Source of the DNA: Rhodothalassium salexigens DSM 2132
Lineage (GTDB): Bacteria; Pseudomonadota; Alphaproteobacteria; Sphingomonadales; Rhodothalassiaceae
Reading direction: 5' to 3'
NCBI RefSeq assembly: GCF_004341375.1
Contig: NZ_SLXO01000005.1
Coordinates: 1 to 64,000, forward strand
DNA length: 64,000 nucleotides
Position numbers and translations under genes: made by a program. Below, one piece after another: positions 16,273 to 23,932 of this stretch. A model generated the notes under the pieces. That model was not told the DNA's origin. It saw nothing but the letters and a program-made list of their open reading frames with translations, and did no database searches. The stretch's first letter is position 1; the number at the start of each line of letters is the position of its first letter.

Positions 16273-16484
16273 CCGCGTACCCGTCCAGGTCAGTTGCTGT
16301 CAAGGGAAACTGACCCGCCCTGCACGGAAAGGTGGTAATGGCTTCGACCGGCGCCGGACCGCGACCCGCCCCGGCCGGGCGACCGGAACGGCGAGCCTGC
16401 GCGGCCGAGCCGAGGACGGCGGCGGGCGGGGCCAGACGAATCGCCCCACCTCGCCCGCCTCGCGTTCGGCGTTTGCGCCGTCGG
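16273..16484. other. Intergenic remainder between EF-hand gene and receptor operator
   Basis: This is the rest of a 305-bp gap (16180-16484). Apart from the operator-like repeat at 16242-16272 I see no gene, tRNA or clear terminator; the GC-rich 3' part (about 16470-16510) can form weak stems but has no T run. Confidence 0.4.
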
Positions 16485-17234
16485 TCAGCGGCGCGGGCCG
16501 CGCCCGTCGCGCGGACCGGGGCGACCGTCGGGCATTTCGTCGGCGGTGATGGTCCCATCGCCGTCGCCGTCCATCCGGTCGAACATGGCGTCCACATGGG
16601 TGTAGAATTCGGCGCGGGTGACTTGTCCGTCACCATCCTGGTCCAGCCGCTCGAAGCGCATCATCGGCCGGTCTCCCCAGCGGGCGTCGCGACGGTCGCG
16701 CCAGCGGCGGCGGGTTTCGTCCAGTGTCACCTCGCCATTGCCGTCAGCGTCCAGGGCTTCGAACCGGTCGGCCACCGGTGCCAGATACTCCGCCCGCGTC
16801 ACCGTGCCGCTGTCGTCGGTGTCCCAAGACGCAAACAGACCGCGCGCGAACGCCTGCCGACGCGGAAACTCGCCGCGACCGCGCCGATCGTCGCGCACCG
16901 ACCGAGCGCCGCTGCCGCGCGCACCGGCGAGGAATTCCTCCGGTGTCAGGACGCCATCGCCGTCGCTGTCCAAGTCGACGAATCGCTTCTCCCGGTGCGC
17001 GGTCATCTCGGCCAGTGTCAGGCTGCCGCTGTCATCGGTATCGGCAACGGTGAAGCGTTGCCCCATCGCCCGCGCGGCGCCCTGATCGGCGGGGCGCTGG
17101 GCGGCGGCCGGACCACCACGCCCCTGCTCGGCGGCGTGGGCATGGTAGCGGTGCGGCGTCTGGGCGCTGGCAGCGGTTGCGACCGCCAAGCTGGCGGCCA
17201 GAGCGGTGAGGCAAAGGGTGCGGGTCCGTGTCAT
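16485..17234 (-). CDS. Exported EF-hand protein with six Ca2+-binding loops
   Basis: 249 residues with a signal peptide (MTRTRTLCLTALAASLAVAT, cleavage after ASA). Six EF-hand-type loops can be read: DTDDSGSLTLAE, DLDSDGDGVLTPEE, DTDDSGTVTRAE, DADGNGEVTLDE, DQDGDGQVTRAE and DGDGDGTITADE. Each keeps acidic residues at loop positions 1, 3, 5 and 12. Between them are Arg-rich linkers (RDDRRGRGEFPRR, RRRWRDRRDARWGD). It is probably a periplasmic or surface Ca2+-binding protein; partner and role are not visible. It is divergent from the SDR gene at 17390, and its 3' end faces the receptor promoter region at 16180-16300. Confidence 0.85.
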   Translation of the reverse strand: MTRTRTLCLTALAASLAVATAASAQTPHRYHAHAAEQGRGGPAAAQRPADQGAARAMGQRFTVADTDDSGSLTLAEMTAHREKRFVDLDSDGDGVLTPEEFLAGARGSGARSVRDDRRGRGEFPRRQAFARGLFASWDTDDSGTVTRAEYLAPVADRFEALDADGNGEVTLDETRRRWRDRRDARWGDRPMMRFERLDQDGDGQVTRAEFYTHVDAMFDRMDGDGDGTITADEMPDGRPGPRDGRGPRR

Positions 17235-17389
17235 CTGCTGTCTCCTGTTTCATTGGATCGACCGCTTGCGGGGCCGTCCCTTGCTGTACGATGGGGTCGT
17301 GCCCGACCCTTCGGTGCGTGCGGGTGGGGAGGAAGGCGATCCGACCGACCGCCGGCGCCGTATCGTCGCGAGCAGGGAGGCTGCCCATC

Positions 17390-18148
17390 ATGCTGACCAG
17401 TTTCGATAATGCATTGACCGCGGTGGTTATCGGCGCGACCGGCGGGATCGGCAGCGCCCTGACCCGCCAATTGCTCGACGCCGAGCGGGTGGCGCGGGTG
17501 GTCGCGCTGAGCCGTCACACATCCCGGCCGGACGAGCACGCCGACCGCCCCAAGCTCGTGCCCGGCGTCATCGACCTGGACGACGAGGCCAGCGTCGCAG
17601 CGGCGGCGTGCACGGTCGCCGATCTGGCCGGCCGGGTCGACCTGGTGTTGGTGTCCGTGGGCGTTCTGCAGGACCCGGCGCGCGGCATCCGACCGGAAAA
17701 GAGTTGGCGTAATCTGGACGCCGACGCCATGGCGGCGGTCTTCCGCACCAACACCATCGGCCCCGCCTTGGCCATGAAGCACTTTCTGCCGTTGCTGCGG
17801 CGCGACGCCAAGGCTTGCTTCGCCGCTTTGTCGGCCCGCGTCGGGAGCATCGAGGACAATCGGATCGGCGGCTGGCACGCCTATCGGGCGTCCAAGGCGG
17901 CGCTCAACCAGATCCTGCGCAACGGCGCCATCGAACTGGCCCGCAAGGCCGACCGGGCGCTGTGCGTCGGGCTGCATCCCGGCACCGTCGACACCGCCCT
18001 GTCCAAACCGTTCCAGCGCAACGTGCCCGATGGCAAGCTGTTCACCCCCGACCAGTCCGCCGGGCGCCTGCTGGCAACCCTCGACGCCCTGGCGCCGGGC
18101 GATAGCGGCCACGTCTTCGCCTATGACGGCAGCCGTATTCCGTTCTGA
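17390..18148 (+). CDS. Short-chain dehydrogenase/reductase (CsgA-like SDR)
   Basis: 252 residues from the ATG at 17390, which has GGGAGG (17375-17380) upstream. The N-terminal cofactor motif is VVIGATGGIGSALTRQLL, the active-site Tyr-Lys pair is in YRASKAALNQ, and LHPGTVDTALSKPFQRNVPD is typical of the CsgA/sniffer-type SDR subgroup. In that subgroup the protein may act as an NAD(P)-binding oxidoreductase of unknown substrate. The in-frame upstream stretch from 17228 is not conserved in kind and lacks a ribosome-binding site. It stands alone, divergent from the EF-hand gene. Confidence 0.88.
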   Translation: MLTSFDNALTAVVIGATGGIGSALTRQLLDAERVARVVALSRHTSRPDEHADRPKLVPGVIDLDDEASVAAAACTVADLAGRVDLVLVSVGVLQDPARGIRPEKSWRNLDADAMAAVFRTNTIGPALAMKHFLPLLRRDAKACFAALSARVGSIEDNRIGGWHAYRASKAALNQILRNGAIELARKADRALCVGLHPGTVDTALSKPFQRNVPDGKLFTPDQSAGRLLATLDALAPGDSGHVFAYDGSRIPF

Positions 18149-18386
18149 CCCCGGCCCAGCCGGTCGGTGAGGCCCAATCTGCCAGATACCGCGGCCCAAT
18201 GCGGACAGCCAGACATGGACCGGCCAGATACGGGCCGCCGGTCACGGGCGGGCAGGCTCCGGCGGCCGGGTCGGCAAAGCCTCTTGGCGGCGGCGTCCAC
18301 CTGCTTTAGTTATTATAGTTGAACAAAAGAGACCAATTCTCCACACCGTCAAACCGGTCGGTTTTGCAGGGTATGAGGCTGTTTCA

Positions 18387-19379
18387 ATGCGTGCGCAGAT
18401 TGTCCGCTCGTTCGGCGGGCCCGAGGTTTTCGAGCCCGCCGAGATGCCGACGCCGTCCCCCGGGCCGGGCGAGGTGCTGATCCGAAGCGTCGCCGCTTCG
18501 GTCAACCCGGTTGATTACAAGCTGCGCGCCCAGGGCCCGGCGGTGGCGCCGGCCTTGCCGGCGGTGCTGGGCTGCGATGTGGCCGGCCGGGTCGCGGCAT
18601 TGGGCCCCGGTGTCGACGACCTGATCGAGGGCGACGCCGTGTTCGGCTGCGTCGGCGGCGTACGCGGGCTCGGCGGCACCTATGCCAGCCATGTGGTCGC
18701 CGACCGCCGATTGCTCGCGCGTGTGCCGGCCGCGCTGTCGTTTCGCCAAGCCGCGGCACTGCCGCTGGTCACCATCACCGCCTGGGAAGGGCTCGACCGG
18801 CTCGGCGTCAGGCGCGGCACCCGGCTGGTGGTGCGCGGCGGCGCCGGCGGCGTCGGTCATGTGGCGATCCAACTGGCCAAGGCGCGCGGCGCTCATGTGG
18901 TGGCCACCGTGTCATCGCCCGAAAAGGCCGCACTCGCCCACCATCTGGGCGCCGACGCGACGGTGGATTACCGGCAGAAAAGCGCCGCCGACATCGTCGC
19001 CGCGCACACCGACGGCGCCGGGTTCGACGCGGTGTTCGACACCACCGGCGCCAAGGATCTGGAGGGCGCCCTGGCTCTGGCGCGCCCTCTGGGCCAGGTG
19101 GCGACGATCGTCGCCGCGCTGACCGCCGATCTGACCGATGCCCATGCCAAGGGATTGTCGATCCACGCGGTGTTCATGCTGTTGCCGATGCTGCTCGGGC
19201 GCGGACGCGAGGCCCATGGGCACATTCTGACCGCCACGGCCGCCCTGGCCGACGCCGGCCAACTCCGCCCGCATCTGGACCCGCAGCGCTTTACCCTGGA
19301 CCAGGTGGCCGATGCCCATCGCCACCTGGAAGGCGGCCGGGCGGTGGGCAAGGTGGTGTTGGACATTGCGCCCGAGTGA
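18387..19379 (+). CDS. Quinone-oxidoreductase-like MDR-family dehydrogenase
   Basis: 330 residues. It starts MRAQIVRSFGGPEVFEPAEM, with the N-terminal GroES-like fold (PGPGEVLIRSVAASVNPVDY, LGCDVAGRVAALG) and the Rossmann motif VRGGAGGVGHVAIQLAKARG, then GADATVDYR and FDAVFDTTGA. It lacks the Cys cluster of the structural zinc site and the catalytic Cys of zinc alcohol dehydrogenases, so it fits the zinc-independent quinone oxidoreductase branch, using NADPH. The 238 bp upstream include an AT-rich patch (TTAGTTATTATAGTT, about 18306-18320) that may hold the promoter. It is probably monocistronic. Confidence 0.88.
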   Translation: MRAQIVRSFGGPEVFEPAEMPTPSPGPGEVLIRSVAASVNPVDYKLRAQGPAVAPALPAVLGCDVAGRVAALGPGVDDLIEGDAVFGCVGGVRGLGGTYASHVVADRRLLARVPAALSFRQAAALPLVTITAWEGLDRLGVRRGTRLVVRGGAGGVGHVAIQLAKARGAHVVATVSSPEKAALAHHLGADATVDYRQKSAADIVAAHTDGAGFDAVFDTTGAKDLEGALALARPLGQVATIVAALTADLTDAHAKGLSIHAVFMLLPMLLGRGREAHGHILTATAALADAGQLRPHLDPQRFTLDQVADAHRHLEGGRAVGKVVLDIAPE

Positions 19380-19636
19380 CCGGACAGCACCGTCGCCCCC
19401 GCACTCGACGCGCGGTGCGCGGCGCGCGGCGAAGCGACGGACGGGTAAGCCGGGGACAGTCGAGTTGCGGGCTACCGGATTGGCTGGCCGGCGGCGGCCG
19501 GTCGCGTCGCCGCGCCACCGGCGTTGCACCACCGTTCCGCCAACGCGAACGGTCAGACGCCGCACCGGCGGTCAGCAACGATGGCGGCAAGGCCGGCCGC
19601 TCCTCGGCCGGTTTCGGGATCGGCGGGGACGCGTCG

Positions 19637-20278
19637 TCACATCGAGCCATTGGCGGGCGGGCGCTCGCCGCGTGTGGGATCGCGCTTGCGATCGACGGGG
19701 ACGGTCACGAACCGCGCGATCGACAGCACCTCGCACACCTCGACGCCGGCGTCGTCGGCTAGGGGCAACATGGCGCAAGCCGCCAGTTTGCCCACGCCGT
19801 TGGCATTGGTGAACTCCAGTTCCAGAAAATGCGGCCGGCCCCACCGCAACACGGTCATCAACGCCTGCCCCGCTGCGGTGTCGGTGACATTCCCGTCGAC
19901 CAATTCGCTCATGCGGCGCCCGGTGAGGTCGAACCCAACATTCATGGCCTGGTCCTCGCCGAATACCTTGTAGAAGAAATCCGGCGGCGACGCTTCGAAC
20001 ACCATCAGCGCCATATGCGGCAATAAAGAGCCAAACCGCTCGGGCCGAAAATCTCGCCGTCGCACGGATTTGCCGCCGCCCGTCAAACTCTGCCAAACCT
20101 CGAACCCCCGCACCGCCAGATCGAACAGATCCACACGTGCCCGCGCGTCCGCCTCGCTTAACGGGCGATAGGCGGGGCCGGGCAGACCGGCGTTCAATTG
20201 CGCCAGCCGCTTTGCCCTGTCGGGGTCATTGTGCGCCAAAGCGGTTCCTGATCCTCCCCCGGAAACGGGCCACGCCAT
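19637..20278 (-). CDS. PAS_5-domain protein
   Basis: 213 residues from the ATG at 20278; the frame is open to a TTG at 20347, and neither start has a clear ribosome-binding site. The central block KSVRRRDFRPERFGSLLPHM, ALMVFEASPPDFFYKVFGED and VGFDLTGRRMSELVD is the PAS_5 pattern common in Rhodospirillales-type genomes (R.DF.P..L...LP...L.D....DF.YR..G......G.D.TG). These are small stand-alone PAS proteins without an output domain; their signal is mostly unknown. The N-terminal 60 residues and basic C-terminus carry no motif I know. An AT-rich TTGCA...TGCAA repeat lies at 20342-20362, just upstream. Confidence 0.75.
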   Translation of the reverse strand: MAWPVSGGGSGTALAHNDPDRAKRLAQLNAGLPGPAYRPLSEADARARVDLFDLAVRGFEVWQSLTGGGKSVRRRDFRPERFGSLLPHMALMVFEASPPDFFYKVFGEDQAMNVGFDLTGRRMSELVDGNVTDTAAGQALMTVLRWGRPHFLELEFTNANGVGKLAACAMLPLADDAGVEVCEVLSIARFVTVPVDRKRDPTRGERPPANGSM

Positions 20279-20341
20279 CCGGTCATGTTCAGCCCGGTAC
20301 AGCTTCGCCGGATTGACCGGTGACCGCGCGGACTTAAACTT

Positions 20342-20362
20342 TTGCAAAATATTTTAATGCAA
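20342..20362 (-). promoter_or_regulatory. AT-rich operator-like repeat upstream of the PAS_5 gene
   Basis: TTGCA (20342-20346) and TGCAA (20358-20362) flank an 11-bp A/T stretch containing AAAATATTTT. TTTGCAAAA recurs at 20385-20393. The half-sites resemble the Fur-like TGCAA...TTGCA type, but the match is loose. Confidence 0.3.
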
Positions 20363-20535
20363 CCTGGAGGAGACGCAAGGTCAGTTTGCAAAACGGATCG
20401 GCATGGGAGCAGGCCGCGCCCCGCACGATGTGAGGTTTGGCCAGCGGACCGGGGCCCGCGGACCGGAGCATTGGACTGGGGCGGCGGATTGCCGGCGGGC
20501 TTCGCACCGCCGCCCGCTGTCCCGCTCTGACCCGT

Positions 20536-22683
20536 TCAGGCGCCGAAGCGGTAGCTCGCGGTCAACCGAACGCCAAAGCCCGGTTGGTTGATCACCGTGG
20601 GGAAGATCGAGAAGGTCTGGTCGAAGATATTGTCGAGCCCGAGGGTGAAGGTGGCACCTTCGAGCGTACCGTCCCGGGGCGTCCAGGACGCATAGAGGTC
20701 GACGGTTTCATAAGATTCGCCGATCACATTCTCCTCCGGCACATCGTCCTGGGCGGCGGCCAGGGTCACCCGGGTGCCGGCGCGCAGGCCCCAGTTGGGC
20801 AAGCGCCCCTCGGCCTGAATGGTCAGCCGGTTTTGCGGGATGCTGCCGATACCCGCACCGGTCAGCCGGTTGTCGCCGTCGATGGCATGGCCGGCGAGCG
20901 CGACCATGAACCGCGGCGCGTCGTAGCGCAGGTCCATCTCCAGCCCCTCGATGCGGGCGTCCACATTGACCGTCGAGGTGGTGCCGGGGAAGATCAGCGG
21001 GCCAGCCGGTGGCTGGAAGCTGGGCGGGCCGGCGATGAAAGTCACCCGCTGGTCGATGTAATTGTCCACGTCGGAGCGATAGGCAGTGAACGACGCCTCG
21101 ATATAGTCGTCGGCGACCAACACCTCGCGCTGCTGGGCGCGGATGCCGATTTCGTAGGACTGGGTCTCTTCGGGCTCCAATTCGGCATTGGGCACGAACT
21201 GGTTGACCACGATCTGCTCGATCCCGGTCTCGGGGTCGCGCCCCAGGGGCACGGAGAAGTGGACGCCGTCGGCGAAACTCTGGGTCAGGCTCGGGGCCCG
21301 GAACGCCTCGGAATAGCCGCCCCAGATATAGATCTGCTCGATGGGCGAGAAGCCGACCGAGACGCGCGGCGTCACCCGGTTGCGGTCGATCTCGGGCAGG
21401 TCGCCTTCGGGAGTCAGGGAGAAGCTGTCCCAGCGCAGGCCCGGAATGATCGATACCCGGCCGTCGAACAGGTCGATCTCCGACTGGGCATAGAGCGCCA
21501 CGAAGCTGCGCTCGGCGTCGGGGAACTGCAGGCGCACCTGGCGGTCGCGTTCGCCAGATTGCTGGTCCTTGAACGCCTCGACGCCATAGGTCAGGCGCAG
21601 CGAGATCAGGTCGCTGTCATAGACGTCGCTGATATTGTAGGCGTCGATGCCGAAGCTTTCGAAATCCGAGGTGTCGACGCGGTTGTCGAAGCGGCGGTCC
21701 TCGGTCAGATCGATCTTCTGATAATAGCCGGCGACATTGAAATCGATCAGGTCGAGCGTCGGCGCACCGTAGCGATAGTTGAAGCGGATACCGCGTTCCT
21801 GGGTTTCGCGGTCGACCACCGTGGTGTCGCTGGACACCGCATTGGCGTTGGTGGGGTTTTCGCCGTCATTGTCGAGAATGTCGGCGACGATCTTGAGCCG
21901 GTGCTGGTCGCCGAGATCGAAGCCGAGCACGGCGATGCCGTTGAAGATGCGGTCTTCCGAATCGATGATCGGATTGCCCGACCCGTCTTCCAGGTCGTCG
22001 AACACCTGTCGGTAGACACCGTTGACGAAGAAGTCGACCACGCCCAGATCGCCGAACGCGCCGGCCGAGACCAGCGGCTCGTTGCCCTGCTGGCGATAGC
22101 CGAGCTTGACGCGCGCGCCATAGGTCTCGCCGGGCCGCAACAGGTCGCCGGCCTCGCGGGTTTCCAGCGAGATGACGCCGCCGAGCGCGCCCGAGCCATA
22201 GAGCGCCGAAGCGCTGCCGCGGATCACCTCGATGCCGCTCAACAGGTCGGGGTCGACGAAGAACCGGCCGCGGTGGCCCAGGTCGAAATTCTGCCGCGCG
22301 CCGTCGACGCGGATCACCACCTGCTCGTCGGAAAAGCCGCGCACATTGGGCTCCTCGGCGATGCGCCGGGCGCCGCCTTGGATCTCGACGCCGGGAATGG
22401 TCTCGAAAATGTCCTGATAGCCATAGGGCTGGGCCACGTCGATCATGTCGCGGTTGATCACGCTGGTGGCCACCGGAGTCTTGAAGCGCTCGCGTTCGGT
22501 GCGCGTGGCGGTGACGACGATTTCGTCGATCTCGGCATTGTCGGCGGCGACGCTGTCGGGCAGGTCGGCGGCCGCCGCACCGCCCTGTCCCAGTGCCAGA
22601 AATGCCAGCCCCACGGCGACGGGGGAAACGGCGCTGGACAGACGACAGGACCGGGACGACCGGGCAAACGGGGTGGGTGACAT
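20536..22683 (-). CDS. TonB-dependent haem/haemoglobin-type receptor
   Basis: 715 residues with an Arg/Ser-rich signal peptide (about 40 residues, AVGLAFLALGQGGAAAA). The TonB box is EIDEIVVTATR. The plug contains YQDIFETIPGVEIQGGARRI, NVRGFSDEQVVIRVDGARQN, FDLGHRGRFFVDPDLLSGIE and VIRGSASALYGSGALGGVIS; the GARQNFDLGHRGRFF(V/L)DP block is the signature of the haemoglobin/transferrin/lactoferrin receptor family (HmuR/HutA type). The C-terminal barrel includes YSEAFRAPSLTQSF, with NAEL.PE..QSYEIGIR. It should import haem iron with TonB energy. Two groups of palindromes upstream (22738-22815) suggest Fur control. No haem ABC transporter adjoins it. Confidence 0.9.
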   Translation of the reverse strand: MSPTPFARSSRSCRLSSAVSPVAVGLAFLALGQGGAAAADLPDSVAADNAEIDEIVVTATRTERERFKTPVATSVINRDMIDVAQPYGYQDIFETIPGVEIQGGARRIAEEPNVRGFSDEQVVIRVDGARQNFDLGHRGRFFVDPDLLSGIEVIRGSASALYGSGALGGVISLETREAGDLLRPGETYGARVKLGYRQQGNEPLVSAGAFGDLGVVDFFVNGVYRQVFDDLEDGSGNPIIDSEDRIFNGIAVLGFDLGDQHRLKIVADILDNDGENPTNANAVSSDTTVVDRETQERGIRFNYRYGAPTLDLIDFNVAGYYQKIDLTEDRRFDNRVDTSDFESFGIDAYNISDVYDSDLISLRLTYGVEAFKDQQSGERDRQVRLQFPDAERSFVALYAQSEIDLFDGRVSIIPGLRWDSFSLTPEGDLPEIDRNRVTPRVSVGFSPIEQIYIWGGYSEAFRAPSLTQSFADGVHFSVPLGRDPETGIEQIVVNQFVPNAELEPEETQSYEIGIRAQQREVLVADDYIEASFTAYRSDVDNYIDQRVTFIAGPPSFQPPAGPLIFPGTTSTVNVDARIEGLEMDLRYDAPRFMVALAGHAIDGDNRLTGAGIGSIPQNRLTIQAEGRLPNWGLRAGTRVTLAAAQDDVPEENVIGESYETVDLYASWTPRDGTLEGATFTLGLDNIFDQTFSIFPTVINQPGFGVRLTASYRFGA

Positions 22684-22737
22684 GGGCGATTTCCTCGTGG
22701 CTTGGCCCGTGGACCGGGCACGACGGGAGAGTTTCTA

Positions 22738-22764
22738 TGCGAAAGATTCGCACTTGCATTCGCA
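22738..22764 (-). promoter_or_regulatory. Fur-like operator, proximal site, of the haem-type receptor gene
   Basis: TGCGAA-AGA-TTCGCA is a perfect 6-3-6 palindrome at 22738-22752. It is followed by TGCATTCGCA at 22755-22764, a decamer also found at 16261-16270 before the other receptor. It lies 55 bp upstream of the receptor ATG (22683). The iron regulator is inferred from sequence type. Confidence 0.6.
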
Positions 22765-22793
22765 CTTCTAATCTCGACCCTCAAGGCCGTCAA

Positions 22794-22815
22794 TCGCAAA
22801 TGCGACCTGTTCGCA
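22794..22815 (-). promoter_or_regulatory. Fur-like operator, distal site
   Basis: Two overlapping palindromes share TGCGA: TCGCA-AA-TGCGA (22794-22805) and TGCGA-CCTGT-TCGCA (22801-22815). With the proximal site they suggest cooperative binding over about 80 bp. Confidence 0.45.
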
Positions 22816-22930
22816 ATTAAGGCCGGCGGCAACCCCCATCCGGCCGTGCCTCCAGCGCCCGCCCGAGACCAAATGACCCGGCCGGGGGTTGACGCGTCGC
22901 CTGGTCACCCTCACCTCCTGCCCAGAAGCA

Positions 22931-22959
22931 GAAGCGTTAAAATCTGAAAAGAACGCTTC
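22931..22959 (+). promoter_or_regulatory. Inverted repeat upstream of the 87-codon small gene
   Basis: GAAGCGTT (22931-22938) and AACGCTTC (22952-22959) are perfect 8-bp complements 13 bp apart, ending 30 bp before the ATG at 22989. It may be an operator or an mRNA leader hairpin. The spacer is A-rich. Confidence 0.45.
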
Positions 22960-22988
22960 AAAATTCCTGAATGACATAGGAGCATAAA

Positions 22989-23252
22989 ATGGCTCAGGCT
23001 AATGACCGATATTTAGACGCTGCGAAACAGGATTATGATCGCCTTAAAGGAGAGGTGCAGTCTCTCAAGCAATCCATAACCAATCCAGACGGACCGGACT
23101 CGCAACTTCTGGATACTGCATGGGCCGATCTGGAAGACCAATGGCAGCGCCTCCAGGCGGTAGGCGAAACCGCGTCGGAGGAAGTGCAACAGAGCTTCGA
23201 CCAGGGTCGCGAGCGTCTGCGCCGGGTAATCGACAGCTACCGTCAGGGCTGA
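22989..23252 (+). CDS. Small helical stress-type protein
   Basis: 87 residues, [20 protein letters not shown] onwards, with AGGAG five bases before the ATG. It is almost entirely predicted helix with heptad-like spacing ([54 protein letters not shown]), so a short coiled coil is likely. It has no signal peptide or Cys. I know no exact family. It is followed on the same strand by a DUF1328 membrane protein and an acidic lipoprotein, a grouping that recalls small envelope-stress genes. The inverted repeat at 22931-22959 probably controls it. Confidence 0.75.
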   Translation: MAQANDRYLDAAKQDYDRLKGEVQSLKQSITNPDGPDSQLLDTAWADLEDQWQRLQAVGETASEEVQQSFDQGRERLRRVIDSYRQG

Positions 23253-23293
23253 TGCCCCCCGCCCACCCTTTCCCCCGAAACAGGAGCAACGAT

Positions 23294-23473
23294 ATGCTGG
23301 GCTGGTCCCTCACATTTTTGGTCGTGGCCCTTGTTGCGGCGGTGTTCGGCTTCGGCGGCATCGCCGGCGCCGCGGCATCGATCGCCAAGTTGCTGTTCGC
23401 CCTATTTCTGATCCTTTTCCTCGCCACCCTTGTGGTGTCGCTGGTGCGAGGTCGACGTCCGCCTTTGCCGTAG
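23294..23473 (+). CDS. DUF1328 (YtjA-type) small membrane protein
   Basis: 59 residues from the ATG at 23294, after CAGGAGCAACGAT. The whole protein is two hydrophobic helices with the family sequence [40 protein letters not shown], then [16 protein letters not shown]1328 proteins are short inner-membrane proteins, often induced by stress, of unknown mechanism. It lies 41 nt after the preceding gene and 44 nt before the next, so the three may be one transcript. The longer in-frame reading from 23120 runs through the previous gene and is rejected. Confidence 0.9.
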   Translation: MLGWSLTFLVVALVAAVFGFGGIAGAAASIAKLLFALFLILFLATLVVSLVRGRRPPLP

Positions 23474-23517
23474 CAGGCGGTTCGCCTTGCCAATCCGTCG
23501 ATGACAGGAGAAAGACC

Positions 23518-23775
23518 ATGACTCCACGAACGCTGACCACAGTCACCGCCCTGGTGCTGAGCGGCGCACTCTTGGCCGCGTGTGAAGACGACACGCCGAT
23601 GGAGGACGCCACCGAAACGGCCGAAGAAACCGCCGAACAGGCGGCGGACAAAGCCGAGGAAGCGGCCGAAGAGACCGCGGACAAGGCTGAGGAATTGGCC
23701 GAGGAAGCCGCCGACAAGGCCGAGGACATGACCGAAGAGGCGGAAGAAGAGACCGATCCGCCCGAAGACGCCTAA
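23518..23775 (+). CDS. Acidic, Ala/Glu-repeat lipoprotein
   Basis: 85 residues. A lipoprotein signal (TVTALVLSGALLAAC, Cys as the first mature residue) precedes a mature part built from repeats of ETAEQAADKAEEAAEETADK type; the A-x-D-K-A-E-E unit recurs about four times. The mature chain is highly acidic and predicted to be one long amphipathic helix, reminiscent of LEA-like or apolipoprotein-like helices. A Shine-Dalgarno GACAGGAGAAAG precedes the ATG. It is last of three same-strand small genes. Function unknown; a surface- or periplasm-facing stress role is inferred. Confidence 0.8.
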   Translation: MTPRTLTTVTALVLSGALLAACEDDTPMEDATETAEETAEQAADKAEEAAEETADKAEELAEEAADKAEDMTEEAEEETDPPEDA

Positions 23776-23932
23776 AGGCCGCACCCGATCGTGTCGACCG
23801 CGGCCCCGGCGGGACCGCGGTCGGATGCGCGACCAACAGGGCTCGGGCGGGGGATGACCGGGAACGCGCGCGGTGCAGGAGATCCCGCCGCGACATCGCC
23901 CGCTCCCCGCCCGGCCCACCCTTGGCCAACGA

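Noticed and set aside
20437-22680. 747-codon plus-strand frame opposite the haem-type receptor
   Set aside because: Same antisense effect; the minus strand encodes a complete TonB receptor with family motifs.
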